A stretch of DNA of 64,000 bases, taken from the NCBI GenBank assembly GCA_946615905.1, contig CAMOIE010000004.1, positions 120,921-184,920 on the forward strand, written 5' to 3'. Position numbers and translations under genes: made by a program. Position 1 is the first letter of the stretch, and each line of letters begins with the position of its first letter. The notes under the pieces are model-generated. The model had not been told where the DNA came from. It saw nothing but the letters and a program-made list of their open reading frames with translations, and made no database searches. Below are positions 7,564 to 15,257 of the stretch, in pieces. Origin of the DNA: an uncultured Treponema sp. GTDB lineage: Bacteria; Spirochaetota; Spirochaetia; Treponematales; Treponemataceae.

Positions 7564-7950
7564 TTACAGCGCAGTCTCCACAAATTCCTTGATTTTCTTT
7601 GCATCTGACAAGGCAAGCTCCATGTCAGCTTCTTCAATTTCCAGTGCAAAGGGATAGCGGGCTTGCACTCCATAATCAGTAAGACGCGTGCAGTTTTCAC
7701 TTATGTTTTGAAAATTCGGGTCAATCTGCGAGCATAAAGTCGCAAGAATTCCCAAGTCATGAGTTTTCTGAATCGGTACTTTGTTATTCTCAAGAAATCC
7801 CTTTAAAAATTTTTCCGCTGACTGCTGGCAGTGGTAGCAAACAATTTCCACAGGAACAGGGTGCATATTTTGAGTAAGAGTTTCCGCAGCATCCAAATCG
7901 CGGTTTGCGTATGAAAACCATTCCTTTGCAGTTTCAGAAAGTTCAGCCAT
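7564..7950 (-). CDS. HEPN domain protein of a HEPN/MNT pair
   Basis: 128 residues with the COG1895-type HEPN pattern: WFSYANRDLDAAETL at the N-terminus, YHCQQSAEKFLKGFL at about 39-53, KTHDLGILATL and a C-terminal YGVQARYP. In HEPN/MNT systems the HEPN protein is the toxin or RNase and the MNT nucleotidyltransferase neutralises it. The canonical catalytic R-x4-6-H is not evident here, so RNase activity is doubtful. Its start overlaps the end of the MNT gene by 8 bp, with GGGGAG before the ATG, so the two are translationally coupled. Confidence 0.85.
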   Translation of the reverse strand: MAELSETAKEWFSYANRDLDAAETLTQNMHPVPVEIVCYHCQQSAEKFLKGFLENNKVPIQKTHDLGILATLCSQIDPNFQNISENCTRLTDYGVQARYPFALEIEEADMELALSDAKKIKEFVETAL

Positions 7951-8266
7951 AAAGTTTTACTCCCCTTATAGAAACTTCATGCTCAATAAAAGAATATGAA
8001 AGTTTTCTTTTTGCAAAGGAACTTCTTTTTGAAACCAGCAAATCTACAGGCCGCTTCTGGTACGGAAGAATTTTTGCCCTTATTTTTTGAGTCGCTTCAA
8101 GTGCTCGCATCGAGTCGTCCGGAAGGACAACGTAAATGTCAAAGTCGCTTTCGGAATTAGGCTCTCCGTATGCAAAGGAACCAAAAAGGTAAATTTCTTC
8201 AACGCAAAGACAATCTTTTATTGCCGAAACTATTTTTTCAAGCTCTGATTTTGCCTCGCCTGTCAT
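7943..8266 (-). CDS. MNT-type nucleotidyltransferase, partner of HEPN
   Basis: 108 residues. The start at 8266 is set by a strong AAGGAGG; an ATG 12 codons upstream has none. Signature GSFAYGEPNSESDFDIYVV holds the GSx9DxD metal-binding site of the minimal nucleotidyltransferase family (MNT/MntA). Family knowledge: MntA antitoxins AMPylate a tyrosine of the HEPN toxin. TATAAT lies 18 nt before the start. First gene of a two-gene operon with HEPN. Confidence 0.85.
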   Translation of the reverse strand: MTGEAKSELEKIVSAIKDCLCVEEIYLFGSFAYGEPNSESDFDIYVVLPDDSMRALEATQKIRAKILPYQKRPVDLLVSKRSSFAKRKLSYSFIEHEVSIRGVKLYG

Positions 8267-8311
8267 AACTTGCCTCCTTCTCCCATTATACCACGCCTTC
8301 ACCCTTTCCCT

Positions 8312-11002
8312 CTACCGCAAAAATCCGTACTCGTACACCTTGCCCTGAATTGCCTTTGTCAACGCCTTCATCTTTGCGCGCAGATCGGCGATGAGCTGTG
8401 TGTAGCGCGCGTCGTCCGAGTCGTTGTTCATGCGGCCGTTCTTGGTGCCCTGAAAGTATGCGCGGATATCGTAGAAGCTGGCGTTGGGGTTGGCGTTCGC
8501 CCTGCCGTGGTAGTATTTCCAAAGCTCAAGGCCAGCGTCGTAGACGGCTTTTGCCTGCGGAGATAAGGAGCTAGAAGTTAGGAGTGAGGAGTTAGCATTG
8601 TCGTTACTAATTTCTGAATCCTCATTTCTCATTCCTACTTTCCCGAACAAATCCGGCTCCGATGCTTTGCTTTCCTGCACGCGGATTTTACCTGCCAGAA
8701 AATCTCGCAGGAAGTCGGACATAAAGTGGCTGGCGAAGGACTTCCGGCAGCCCACCTGGTCTTCGGTAAAGGGAATAAAGTGATTAGTAGTTAGGAGTGA
8801 GGAATTAGGAGCTAGCAACGCACTGTTTCCTGAAATGCGGTTCTGTCCGTGGAAGAGCGTGAAAACAAGGCAGTTTGTCTGGAACTCCAAATCGCTTTTC
8901 CAGCCGTCGGAAGGGTAGAGGAACTGGTCGCGGTCGTTGAGCCAGGTATGGTCTATGCAAAGTCTTGCAGAAACAAATATACAAGTTTCAATCAGATTTT
9001 TATCCGTAATCCAATTTCCGCGAGGAACAGGAAGTTGAGATTTATCATTAACAATATAAACCAACTTTTGATTTTGAAAATCATTTCTTCCTGATGATAA
9101 ATACCCGATTTTCTGTTCATCGTGTCGATTTCTTGTAGAAATTAACCAGTCAGTTAAAGTCTTCAAACCGTCATACGAAGAAACTTCTTTTTGACCATCT
9201 ATATTTCCGTCATTATCAAAAACGTCAAGTGTTTCAGATTTAAATATCTCTGTTTTTGATAAATTCCAAAGAAAAAATCCGATTGGAAATTTTCCCTTCA
9301 CGTTATCGAAAGTATCACCGTGGATTAAAAAACCTTTCTCAAATTTCGGTCTAAAAACGGTTCTGAATTTTTCAAAATTTTGTGATTGGAATACTTTCAG
9401 TTTTGAGAATTCACCAAGAATGCAACCCGGTATTTCTTTATAAATACGGATGAAAAACTGTGCGAAAAGTTCCCTTCCGGCGATTCCGATTTCTGGCAAA
9501 TACTTTTCATAAGTTTTTGTCGTGACGGCGACATCGGTTTTATTCTGCCCGGTTCCTGCAAGTTGTTTTATGTCTCCCGCCTCCGCATACGGCGGGTTGA
9601 TATAAATCACCAGCTTCTTTCGCTTCTCCTCGTCGTTCAAAATCGCGTAGAGGTCGTTAGGAATTTTTCCCTTCATGTCATGTTGAGCCGAAGTTCTGTC
9701 ATGTTGAGCGTCAGCGAAACATCTACTTCCTTTGAGTGATACAGATTCTTCGCTTCGCTCAGAATGACGTGGCAGCAGTTCGGGGTTTTGGGGCAAAAAG
9801 TCATCGTTCAAAAAGTCAAACTGAAAAACGTGATCCTCAAACAAATTCGCGCCGTTGGCAATCCGCTCCTTCATCACCTCCACGTCCGCCTTGTCCAGGG
9901 TGCTGGCCCAGATGTTGCGTTTGTTGGTAAGACCTGCCAGAAGGTTTCCGGTTCCCGCGCAGCAGTCCCAGATGTAGTATTCGTCCTGCCAGTTCTCGCC
10001 CAAAACGTCGGCCAGATATTTCTGGCTCAGTTCCACCCACTTCTGCGGGGTAAAGAAAGAGCCTTTCCTCTCGCGGATGTCCTGCGGCACAAGGAGGTCG
10101 CGGCGGTTTATGATGTAGTCCCAGTATTCCTCTTTTGGAGGTCGCTCGTATTTGTTCCAGAAATTCTTGTAGGCGCGCAGTCGGTCGGTAAAGTGCACGG
10201 TCTTGAACTCCTCAAAGCCTGCCGCGTCAACCTTGCGGTCAAGCTCGTATCGCGTCTGCTTTAAAAGCACAAAAAGCCGTTCTATAATCGTCTCGTAGCC
10301 GCCGCCCTCAGCCTGCTCGCTCAGCAAGTCTGCAAGGAAGAAGTCCGCGCTGATGATTCCCATCTTCTTGACAGCCGCCCAGTCAATCGCAATCGTAGGC
10401 TTTACGGCCTCCTCCCACTTTCCGTAGACCGTGACGAAGTTGTTCTTGTTCACCTGTATTTTGGCAAAGCCCGCCTTGCCCAGGTTCTCTTTTATGAACG
10501 CCCGCAGGTCTGCGTCGTCGCCGTCAAAGTAAAATAGCAGGGAATTTTCCTCAAGCTCCGCTCGCACCATGTCAAAGACCTGCTGGAATTCCTTCGTTCC
10601 GTGGTCGCTTGGAGTGACGTTCCAGTTGAAGTCGTTCTGGTAAAAGACCTCCATCACGGAATTATACGGAATGAACGCGATTTTCTCCGCGTCAAAGGCC
10701 GCAAGATAATGCGGCGGAAGGTATGTGTCAAAAGTACGCGCTTTTCCAATCGTAAGAATGAGCTGCACGAGGCTTTCGTGGACGCTCGCCTTGTTACCCC
10801 GCTTGCTTTCCGCCCAGAGGACGCTCTGAATGTCCGCCTCCGCACTTTCGGCAAAAAGCCCCGCCTGACCGCTTTTGTCCATCCGCGCCACGCAAAAGTC
10901 AATGTTCCCGATTATCTTGGTAGAGTCAAAGGCCGCAAAATACTCGGCGGCCACCTTGTTCTTAAGTTCTTCTTCGCGAATTGATAGATTGAATTTAGGC
11001 AT
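8312..11002 (-). CDS. type IIG-like DNA adenine methyltransferase/restriction protein with repeat insertions
   Basis: About 897 residues from the ATG at 11002, which overlaps the region just after the preceding stop (11004), so the genes are coupled. N-terminal region has an AESKRG segment that could be the E-x-K of a PD-(D/E)xK nuclease. Methyltransferase motif I DCCAGTGNLL (about residue 344) and motif IV NPPYAE (about 467) mark an N6-adenine enzyme. No separate specificity subunit is encoded, which fits type IIG. Three stretches look like dispersed repeats read through in frame: 9677-9768 (HSERSEES... AQHD, between motifs I and IV), 8783-8815 and 8565-8595. Activity and recognition site unknown. 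Confidence 0.8.
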   Translation of the reverse strand: MPKFNLSIREEELKNKVAAEYFAAFDSTKIIGNIDFCVARMDKSGQAGLFAESAEADIQSVLWAESKRGNKASVHESLVQLILTIGKARTFDTYLPPHYLAAFDAEKIAFIPYNSVMEVFYQNDFNWNVTPSDHGTKEFQQVFDMVRAELEENSLLFYFDGDDADLRAFIKENLGKAGFAKIQVNKNNFVTVYGKWEEAVKPTIAIDWAAVKKMGIISADFFLADLLSEQAEGGGYETIIERLFVLLKQTRYELDRKVDAAGFEEFKTVHFTDRLRAYKNFWNKYERPPKEEYWDYIINRRDLLVPQDIRERKGSFFTPQKWVELSQKYLADVLGENWQDEYYIWDCCAGTGNLLAGLTNKRNIWASTLDKADVEVMKERIANGANLFEDHVFQFDFLNDDFLPQNPELLPRHSERSEESVSLKGSRCFADAQHDRTSAQHDMKGKIPNDLYAILNDEEKRKKLVIYINPPYAEAGDIKQLAGTGQNKTDVAVTTKTYEKYLPEIGIAGRELFAQFFIRIYKEIPGCILGEFSKLKVFQSQNFEKFRTVFRPKFEKGFLIHGDTFDNVKGKFPIGFFLWNLSKTEIFKSETLDVFDNDGNIDGQKEVSSYDGLKTLTDWLISTRNRHDEQKIGYLSSGRNDFQNQKLVYIVNDKSQLPVPRGNWITDKNLIETCIFVSARLCIDHTWLNDRDQFLYPSDGWKSDLEFQTNCLVFTLFHGQNRISGNSALLAPNSSLLTTNHFIPFTEDQVGCRKSFASHFMSDFLRDFLAGKIRVQESKASEPDLFGKVGMRNEDSEISNDNANSSLLTSSSLSPQAKAVYDAGLELWKYYHGRANANPNASFYDIRAYFQGTKNGRMNNDSDDARYTQLIADLRAKMKALTKAIQGKVYEYGFLR
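8565..8815. repeat. pair of short AGGAGT-type repeats within the methyltransferase gene
   Basis: TTAGGAGTGAGGAGTTAG at 8578-8595 and TTAGGAGTGAGGAATTAG at 8791-8808 (17 of 18 identical), each embedded in a longer GAGCTAG/TTAG-rich segment. They translate to Ser/Leu-rich linkers (SSLLTSS, SSLLTTN) in the C-terminal region of the methyltransferase, so they look like tolerated insertions in a loop. Confidence 0.65.
9677..9768. repeat. dispersed repeat inserted in frame in the methyltransferase gene
   Basis: GTCATGTTGAGC (9677-9688) recurs at 9698-9709 and faces an inverted copy ending CTTCGCTCAGAATGAC at 9768. Read on the minus strand it gives HSERSEES and CFADAQHD-type peptides, which are the translation of short interspersed repeats seen in many bacterial genomes. 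It contains no stop in the gene's frame. Confidence 0.75.
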
Positions 11003-11003
11003 A

Positions 11004-11246
11004 TTATTTCCAAATTTCAAAAACTTCTTTTGCGGGACGGCCTTTTCCCAAAAGCATCTGGTCATAGCCTTTCTGAATTGCGGAGTCGAACTGTTCTTTT
11101 GTCATGTGTGACATATCAAGGTCTGAAATGGACACGGGCGGCTCTTCGCTAATAGAAACATACACAGTTTTTCTGTTAAAGGCAAAAAGCGAGTCATCCG
11201 TCAAAGTTACGGTATTGCCAACGATATTTGTTTTTAATGCCAACAT
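11004..11246 (-). CDS. small antitoxin-like protein upstream of the methyltransferase
   Basis: 80 residues. N-terminal beta-rich part (TNIVGNTVTLTDDSLFAFNRKTVYVSI) followed by a helical tail (KEQFDSAIQKGYDQMLLGKGRPAKEVFEIWK). This layout resembles RelB/DinJ-, AbrB- or Phd-type antitoxins, but I cannot assign a family. It has its own promoter (extended TGCTATAAT near 11270) and ribosome site CGGAGACG. Its stop lies 1 nt before the ATG of the methyltransferase, so they form an operon. It may regulate the restriction operon or be an orphan antitoxin. Confidence 0.55.
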   Translation of the reverse strand: MLALKTNIVGNTVTLTDDSLFAFNRKTVYVSISEEPPVSISDLDMSHMTKEQFDSAIQKGYDQMLLGKGRPAKEVFEIWK

Positions 11247-11288
11247 ATTACGTCTCCGCTTTTTTTATTATAGCACATCTCCAGCCAA

Positions 11289-11340
11289 CAAAAAAAGGCT
11301 TCCGTCCGGACTGGAAATTGTCCTTCAGGAAGCCTTGTTT
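11289..11340 (-). terminator. intrinsic terminator of the AGCS symporter gene
   Basis: AAGGCTTCC (11295-11303) pairs with GGAAGCCTT (11328-11336); on the minus strand it is followed by a run of T. Confidence 0.8.
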
Positions 11341-11366
11341 TCAACTATTTCGGCAAAAAGACCGAT

Positions 11367-12851
11367 TTATGCGTCTTCGGTCACAGGGTCGTTGTTGAAG
11401 TCGTAGCCGATTGTGTAGAGACGTTTGCCCTTGAAGAAGTCGTATGTGAGCTTTACGACCGTTCCGTTCAAAATCAAGAGGGAGATGATGTTTGGGAAAG
11501 CCATAAGACCGTTCACGATGTCAGCGATTGTCCAAACCGCGCTGACAGTCATGTAGGGGCCGATAAAGACCGCAAAAATATAGAGCCAGCGGTAGACTTT
11601 TACCGGAACCATGTTGTCCTTTGAAAGGTACTCGATGCAGCGCTCTGAGTAGTAGTCCCAGCCAAGAATCGTTGTGAAAGCAAAGAGGACGAGACAAATC
11701 ATCAGGACGAATGAGATTACGACAGACGGAATGCGTGGGAGCAAAGTCTGGAAAGCCGCATTTGTGATTGCAAAGCCCTGAAGACCTGAGTCAAAAACTC
11801 CTGACATGACGATTACAAGACCAGTCACCGTACAGATGATGATTGTGTCAAAGAAAGTTCCGGTCATAGAGATGATTCCCTGCTGAACGGCGTAGTCAAC
11901 TTTGGCGGCAGACGCTGCAATCGGGGCGGAACCAAGACCGGCCTCGTTGGAGAAAATACCGCGGGCGATACCCTTCTGCATTGCGACAATCATCGCTCCA
12001 ATCGCGCCTCCGGCGACAGCTTTGAATCCGAATGCTCCCTGGAAAATCTGCTCGAAAGCCAAAGTGACTTTTGACAGGTTGCAGCAAATCGCGAGAAGAC
12101 CAAGGACAACGTACAAGACCGCCATCACAGGAACGATTACTCCGGCGACAGATGAGATACGTTTGAGTCCGCCGATGATTACGAGCGCGACCAAAATTGC
12201 AAGAATAATAGAAGCGACAACAACGACAAGCGAATAGTCACCGATTAATGGAACAGAAACCGTTGAGAGAGCAGCTCCATTCACAGATGTCTTTGCGAAT
12301 GTCTCGATTGCGGAAGAGATTGAGTTGATCTGGCTGAATGTACCGATTCCAAAAAGTCCTACCATTGTACCGAAAATCGCGAACAGTACGGCCAGAATTT
12401 TTCCGAGCAGAGGCCATTTTGCGCCAACTCCCTTTTCGCATGTGTAGAAAGGTCCGCCAAGAATATGACCGTCAGCCTTTTCCTCACGGAAGTGGATGGC
12501 CAGCAGACATTCTGAATACTTTGTTGCCATTCCGACCAAGGCGGCAAGCCACATCCAGAAAAGTGCGCCAGGTCCTCCGGCAGCGATTGCAGTTGCAACA
12601 CCGACGATGTTTCCGGTTCCGATTGTCGCTGAAAGAGCCGTGCAGAGGGCCTTGAAAGATGACAGCTCGCCGTCTTCTTTTTTCTCAGACTTGCGGAAAA
12701 TTGACTTGAGGGCGAATTTGAGCTGCGCGAACTGTACTCCGTGCAGACGAACCGTTAAAAAGATTCCGGTGGCCAGAATCAGGATGATGAGAGGAAGCCC
12801 CCAGACGAATCCGTCGATGGCGTCCAAAATAGAGTTGATTTTTGAGAACAT
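11367..12851 (-). CDS. sodium:alanine/glycine symporter, AGCS family
   Basis: 494 residues with about ten hydrophobic helices. Family motifs seen: SFKALCTALSATIGTGNIVGVATAI, GPGALFWMWLAALVGMATKYSE, and GIARGIFSNEAGLGSAPIA in the middle. It imports alanine and/or glycine with Na+ across the inner membrane. Start at 12851 chosen for the AAAGGGG 6-8 nt upstream and for the conserved short N-terminus; longer in-frame starts would run into the riboswitch. The glycine riboswitch upstream points to glycine as the substrate or signal. Confidence 0.9.
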   Translation of the reverse strand: MFSKINSILDAIDGFVWGLPLIILILATGIFLTVRLHGVQFAQLKFALKSIFRKSEKKEDGELSSFKALCTALSATIGTGNIVGVATAIAAGGPGALFWMWLAALVGMATKYSECLLAIHFREEKADGHILGGPFYTCEKGVGAKWPLLGKILAVLFAIFGTMVGLFGIGTFSQINSISSAIETFAKTSVNGAALSTVSVPLIGDYSLVVVVASIILAILVALVIIGGLKRISSVAGVIVPVMAVLYVVLGLLAICCNLSKVTLAFEQIFQGAFGFKAVAGGAIGAMIVAMQKGIARGIFSNEAGLGSAPIAASAAKVDYAVQQGIISMTGTFFDTIIICTVTGLVIVMSGVFDSGLQGFAITNAAFQTLLPRIPSVVISFVLMICLVLFAFTTILGWDYYSERCIEYLSKDNMVPVKVYRWLYIFAVFIGPYMTVSAVWTIADIVNGLMAFPNIISLLILNGTVVKLTYDFFKGKRLYTIGYDFNNDPVTEDA

Positions 12852-12959
12852 AACGTTCCCCTTTAAAGCCTCGGCGGCAGCCGCGCGCCAGGACGGCGCG
12901 GATAGCAATTGCGGCTTTTGCAATCGCACATAAGAAAAAGTACACGGATGTGCTTTTTC

Positions 12960-13175
12960 TTGTGCCACCTTTAAAATGAATAGAGCCGGGCTTGCGCTTC
13001 TTTGCGTTTACCGGCTCTCCAGAGTGGTTAGGACTTTTTTTTAATTGGGATTTATTCCCTTTGCCCTGTCCTTTTGACCTGAGATATCAGAATCCGAACT
13101 GCTTCATTGCAAAAACGGAAACCTTAAACCTTCGGTGCTCCACGCGGAATGTGGAGGCTCTCCAGAGAACTGACT
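12960..13175 (-). promoter_or_regulatory. glycine riboswitch (first aptamer clear, second degenerate)
   Basis: Read on the minus strand, 13170-13065 has the glycine aptamer blocks in order: CTCTGGAGAG, a variable stem, GCACCGAAGG, GCAA, then ATCTCAGGTCAAAAGGACAG. About 40 nt later a second CTCTGGAGAG starts a less conserved unit (GCAAAGAAGCGCAAG ... CTCTATTC ... AAAGG) that may be a decayed second aptamer or expression platform, closed by the strong GAGCCGG/CCGGCTC stem. A hairpin AAGAAAAAG/CTTTTTCTT (about 12925-12965) follows before the symporter start. It should control the AGCS gene in response to glycine. Confidence 0.75.
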
Positions 13176-13206
13176 TTAAGACCACATCACTAAAATCAGC
13201 GGTTAA

Positions 13207-13235
13207 AATCTAGCAAATAACAGGAATCTTTTCAA
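13207..13235 (-). promoter_or_regulatory. promoter of the riboswitch-AGCS transcript
   Basis: TTGAAA (13235-13230), 17-bp spacer, TAGATT (13212-13207), with the extended TGC before the -10. Confidence 0.65.
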
Positions 13236-13271
13236 GCACTAAAATTTTTTAGTCTAACTGCAAAATATTAT

Positions 13272-13336
13272 TTTTTTTCGCCAAGCTACAGTTTTTTTCT
13301 GAATCTTTGGCTTTAGCGGTAGACGGGAGTCGGACC
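13272..13336. repeat. duplicated tRNA-Gly 3' end with its downstream flank
   Basis: The segment repeats, with few changes, the block at about 13466-13530: CGCCAAGCT.CAGTTTTTT, AATCTTTG.CTTTAGCGG, GTAGACGGGAGTCGGACC. That block is the last ~22 nt of tRNA-Gly(CCC) plus ~40 nt downstream of it. The ~130 nt between the copies (13337-13465) hold GGCAACAT/ATGTTGCC and other inverted repeats and no gene. A tRNA 3'-end duplication is typical of an attachment site left by an integrated element. Confidence 0.65.
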
Positions 13337-13506
13337 TCTCAAAGCATCGAGCCTCCTGCTCTCAGCTTTTCGGGCACCTACGTTCACTGTCGGCAACATC
13401 CATGTTGCCTTATCCTCGCACCTGCTCGGCGTTCACTCCGGCGGGTCCTATTCACCCCAAAAAGGCTTTTTCGCCAAGCTTCAGTTTTTTCCAAATCTTT
13501 GTCTTT

Positions 13507-13577
13507 AGCGGTAGACGGGAGTCGGACCCGCGTGTCGGGCTTGGGAAGCCAGCATAATACCGTTATATGACTACCGC
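13507..13577 (-). tRNA. tRNA-Gly (anticodon CCC)
   Basis: 71 nt without encoded CCA. Acceptor stem GCGGTAG/CTACCGC, D stem CATA/TATG, anticodon loop TTCCCAA with anticodon CCC, T stem GCGGG/CCCGT. The overall pattern follows bacterial tRNA-Gly. Oddities: a T-C mismatch in the anticodon stem, and the T-loop reads TCCGACT, with C where nearly all tRNAs have U55. Its 3' end is duplicated at 13272-13336. Confidence 0.8.
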
Positions 13578-13587
13578 GAATGAGAAT

Positions 13588-13616
13588 AATCTACAACAAA
13601 TCAATTTTTTTTTCAA
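13588..13616 (-). promoter_or_regulatory. promoter of tRNA-Gly
   Basis: TTGAAA (13616-13611), 17-bp spacer, TAGATT (13593-13588), 10 nt before the mature 5' end. The two boxes and spacer length are the same as in the AGCS promoter. Confidence 0.6.
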
Positions 13617-13633
13617 TGAAAAACAAAAAATCC

Positions 13634-14965
13634 TTACCGACCCTTTCTCTGGGCCTTTTTGTCCGCATACATCATTTCTTCCGCAATACGGACAAGACCT
13701 TCTATGCTGGTCGCATCTCCTGGATAGCCAGAATACCCTATACTTGCGCTTACATGGACATGAGCATCTCCGATAATCGTTTCGCGGGCAATAGAGTTTT
13801 TAATACGTCCACACAAACCGTTTATACCAGCCGGAGGAACAGAATTCGGTAAAATGATTGAAAATTCATCACCCCCAAGACGGTAAACCTCATCACCTTC
13901 ACGGACGCAGTTCCTCAGTTTTTTAGCGACAATCTGCAACAAATCATCACCAGCTTTATGACCATAAGTATCATTTACAGGTTTAAAATCATTCAAATCT
14001 ATATAAAGAAGGGCAAATGGATCTTTTTTAGCCATAAGCTTATTCATGACTTCATAGAATTTGCGGGTGTTCCAAAGTTTAGTCAGGGAATCAATGTAAG
14101 ACAACCTCTTAAATGAATCGCCGCTCAAAATCTGGTTGCGCAAAGCGTTTATTGCAAAACAAAGCAAGGCCGCAATAAAGAAAGCCATCAAGGGAGAAAC
14201 CGCAATCAGCAGATTGTCATGCCAGTCCTTTTCCGATTCGGCAAAAAAAGTCCACATCGTATTGTAAACTGCGAATGAATGCATCACAGGCTTGTTAAAA
14301 TCGTGGTCTTCTGAAGCTATAATTGGCTCCAAAACGCTTTTCACCGGGTTCATACTTTTTAGCTCATATTTTATATGTTCATTTTGAAGCATATAAATAT
14401 CAGATTCATCAAAAAAAGAGTCAAATTTCAATGTGACTGATGAAAATCCCCAGAATTCAGGCAGTTTTCCAGGTTCGGAAATATAAATCGGAGTACAAAT
14501 CTGAAAACCCATCATCATGTCTTCCAAGGCAATGGGATTTGAAACAAAGGGCTGACCGGTAAGCCTTGACCATTTTGCAATCTCACCAATCACCGGGTCA
14601 GTAAAAATATCACGATTCTGACGAATTCTTTTGTGGTGGCCCGGATAAACATCGGAAATAACTCCGCCGGGAATCAGCTCAATTGAATACAGGACAACAG
14701 ACTCTGAATAGAGGGAAGAAGCCAGCAATTCAAAATCATCAGTATTCATCTGCTTTTGCTGCAAGTAGGACTGCCAAAACTTCGTAATATCAAACTGAGC
14801 TTTCAAAACTGTCTTGATGTTAAAAGAAACCGACTCAACAACCTGTGAGACATGCTCATATGAGCGTACTCTATTTTCATGAATGATTATTCCGGCAACA
14901 GACTCGCACGCAAGCAAAGCAAATATAAAACTGACAATTATGAATGGTCGAGAATTCTTCTTCAT
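13634..14965 (-). CDS. membrane-bound diguanylate cyclase (GGDEF)
   Basis: 443 residues. An N-terminal membrane helix (about 7-27) is followed by a periplasmic sensor region of ~230 residues (possibly CHASE/Cache-like), a second helix (about 255-275, LIAVSPLMAFFIAALLCFAI) and a C-terminal GGDEF domain (about 285-443). The active site RLGGDEFSIIL is intact and the inhibitory I-site R-x-x-D (REGD) sits five residues before it. It should make cyclic di-GMP from two GTP in response to an external signal. A PilZ protein, a likely effector class, is encoded at 27589. Confidence 0.9.
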   Translation of the reverse strand: MKKNSRPFIIVSFIFALLACESVAGIIIHENRVRSYEHVSQVVESVSFNIKTVLKAQFDITKFWQSYLQQKQMNTDDFELLASSLYSESVVLYSIELIPGGVISDVYPGHHKRIRQNRDIFTDPVIGEIAKWSRLTGQPFVSNPIALEDMMMGFQICTPIYISEPGKLPEFWGFSSVTLKFDSFFDESDIYMLQNEHIKYELKSMNPVKSVLEPIIASEDHDFNKPVMHSFAVYNTMWTFFAESEKDWHDNLLIAVSPLMAFFIAALLCFAINALRNQILSGDSFKRLSYIDSLTKLWNTRKFYEVMNKLMAKKDPFALLYIDLNDFKPVNDTYGHKAGDDLLQIVAKKLRNCVREGDEVYRLGGDEFSIILPNSVPPAGINGLCGRIKNSIARETIIGDAHVHVSASIGYSGYPGDATSIEGLVRIAEEMMYADKKAQRKGR

Positions 14966-15125
14966 ATTATCATTTCATTTCCGTATAGCGAAACGTTAGT
15001 TTTTTCCACTGCTAAAAGCAATACTATTTTATATTCTATTCGAGATTTTTTCTTTTTTCAATTATTCTCTTTTCAATTAATTTTAATTTTTATACGAATT
15101 TTTATTCACCTGCAATTTTCATCTG

Positions 15126-15154
15126 TTGAATACCCTAAAAAATTGGTTTATAAT
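15126..15154 (+). promoter_or_regulatory. promoter of pckG
   Basis: TTGAAT (15126-15131), 17-bp spacer, TATAAT (15149-15154). It gives a 5' leader of about 97 nt with no clear riboswitch. The rest of 14966-15125 is AT-rich and shows nothing else. Confidence 0.65.
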
Positions 15155-15257
15155 TTCTCCAATAGATTTTGGACTTGCTTCAAAAGCGGCGAAAACAGCT
15201 CTGGTACGTTGTTAAATCATCTGTTTCGTCATCTGATTTCTATTTTAGGAGTATCAA

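Noticed and set aside
13315..13465. A second complete tRNA gene
   Set aside because: Only the T-arm and 3' acceptor part are present; no matching 5' acceptor or anticodon arm.
13307..13570. Plus-strand ORF of 87 codons with repeated LAVDGSR peptides
   Set aside because: It reads the antisense of the tRNA and its duplicate, not a protein.
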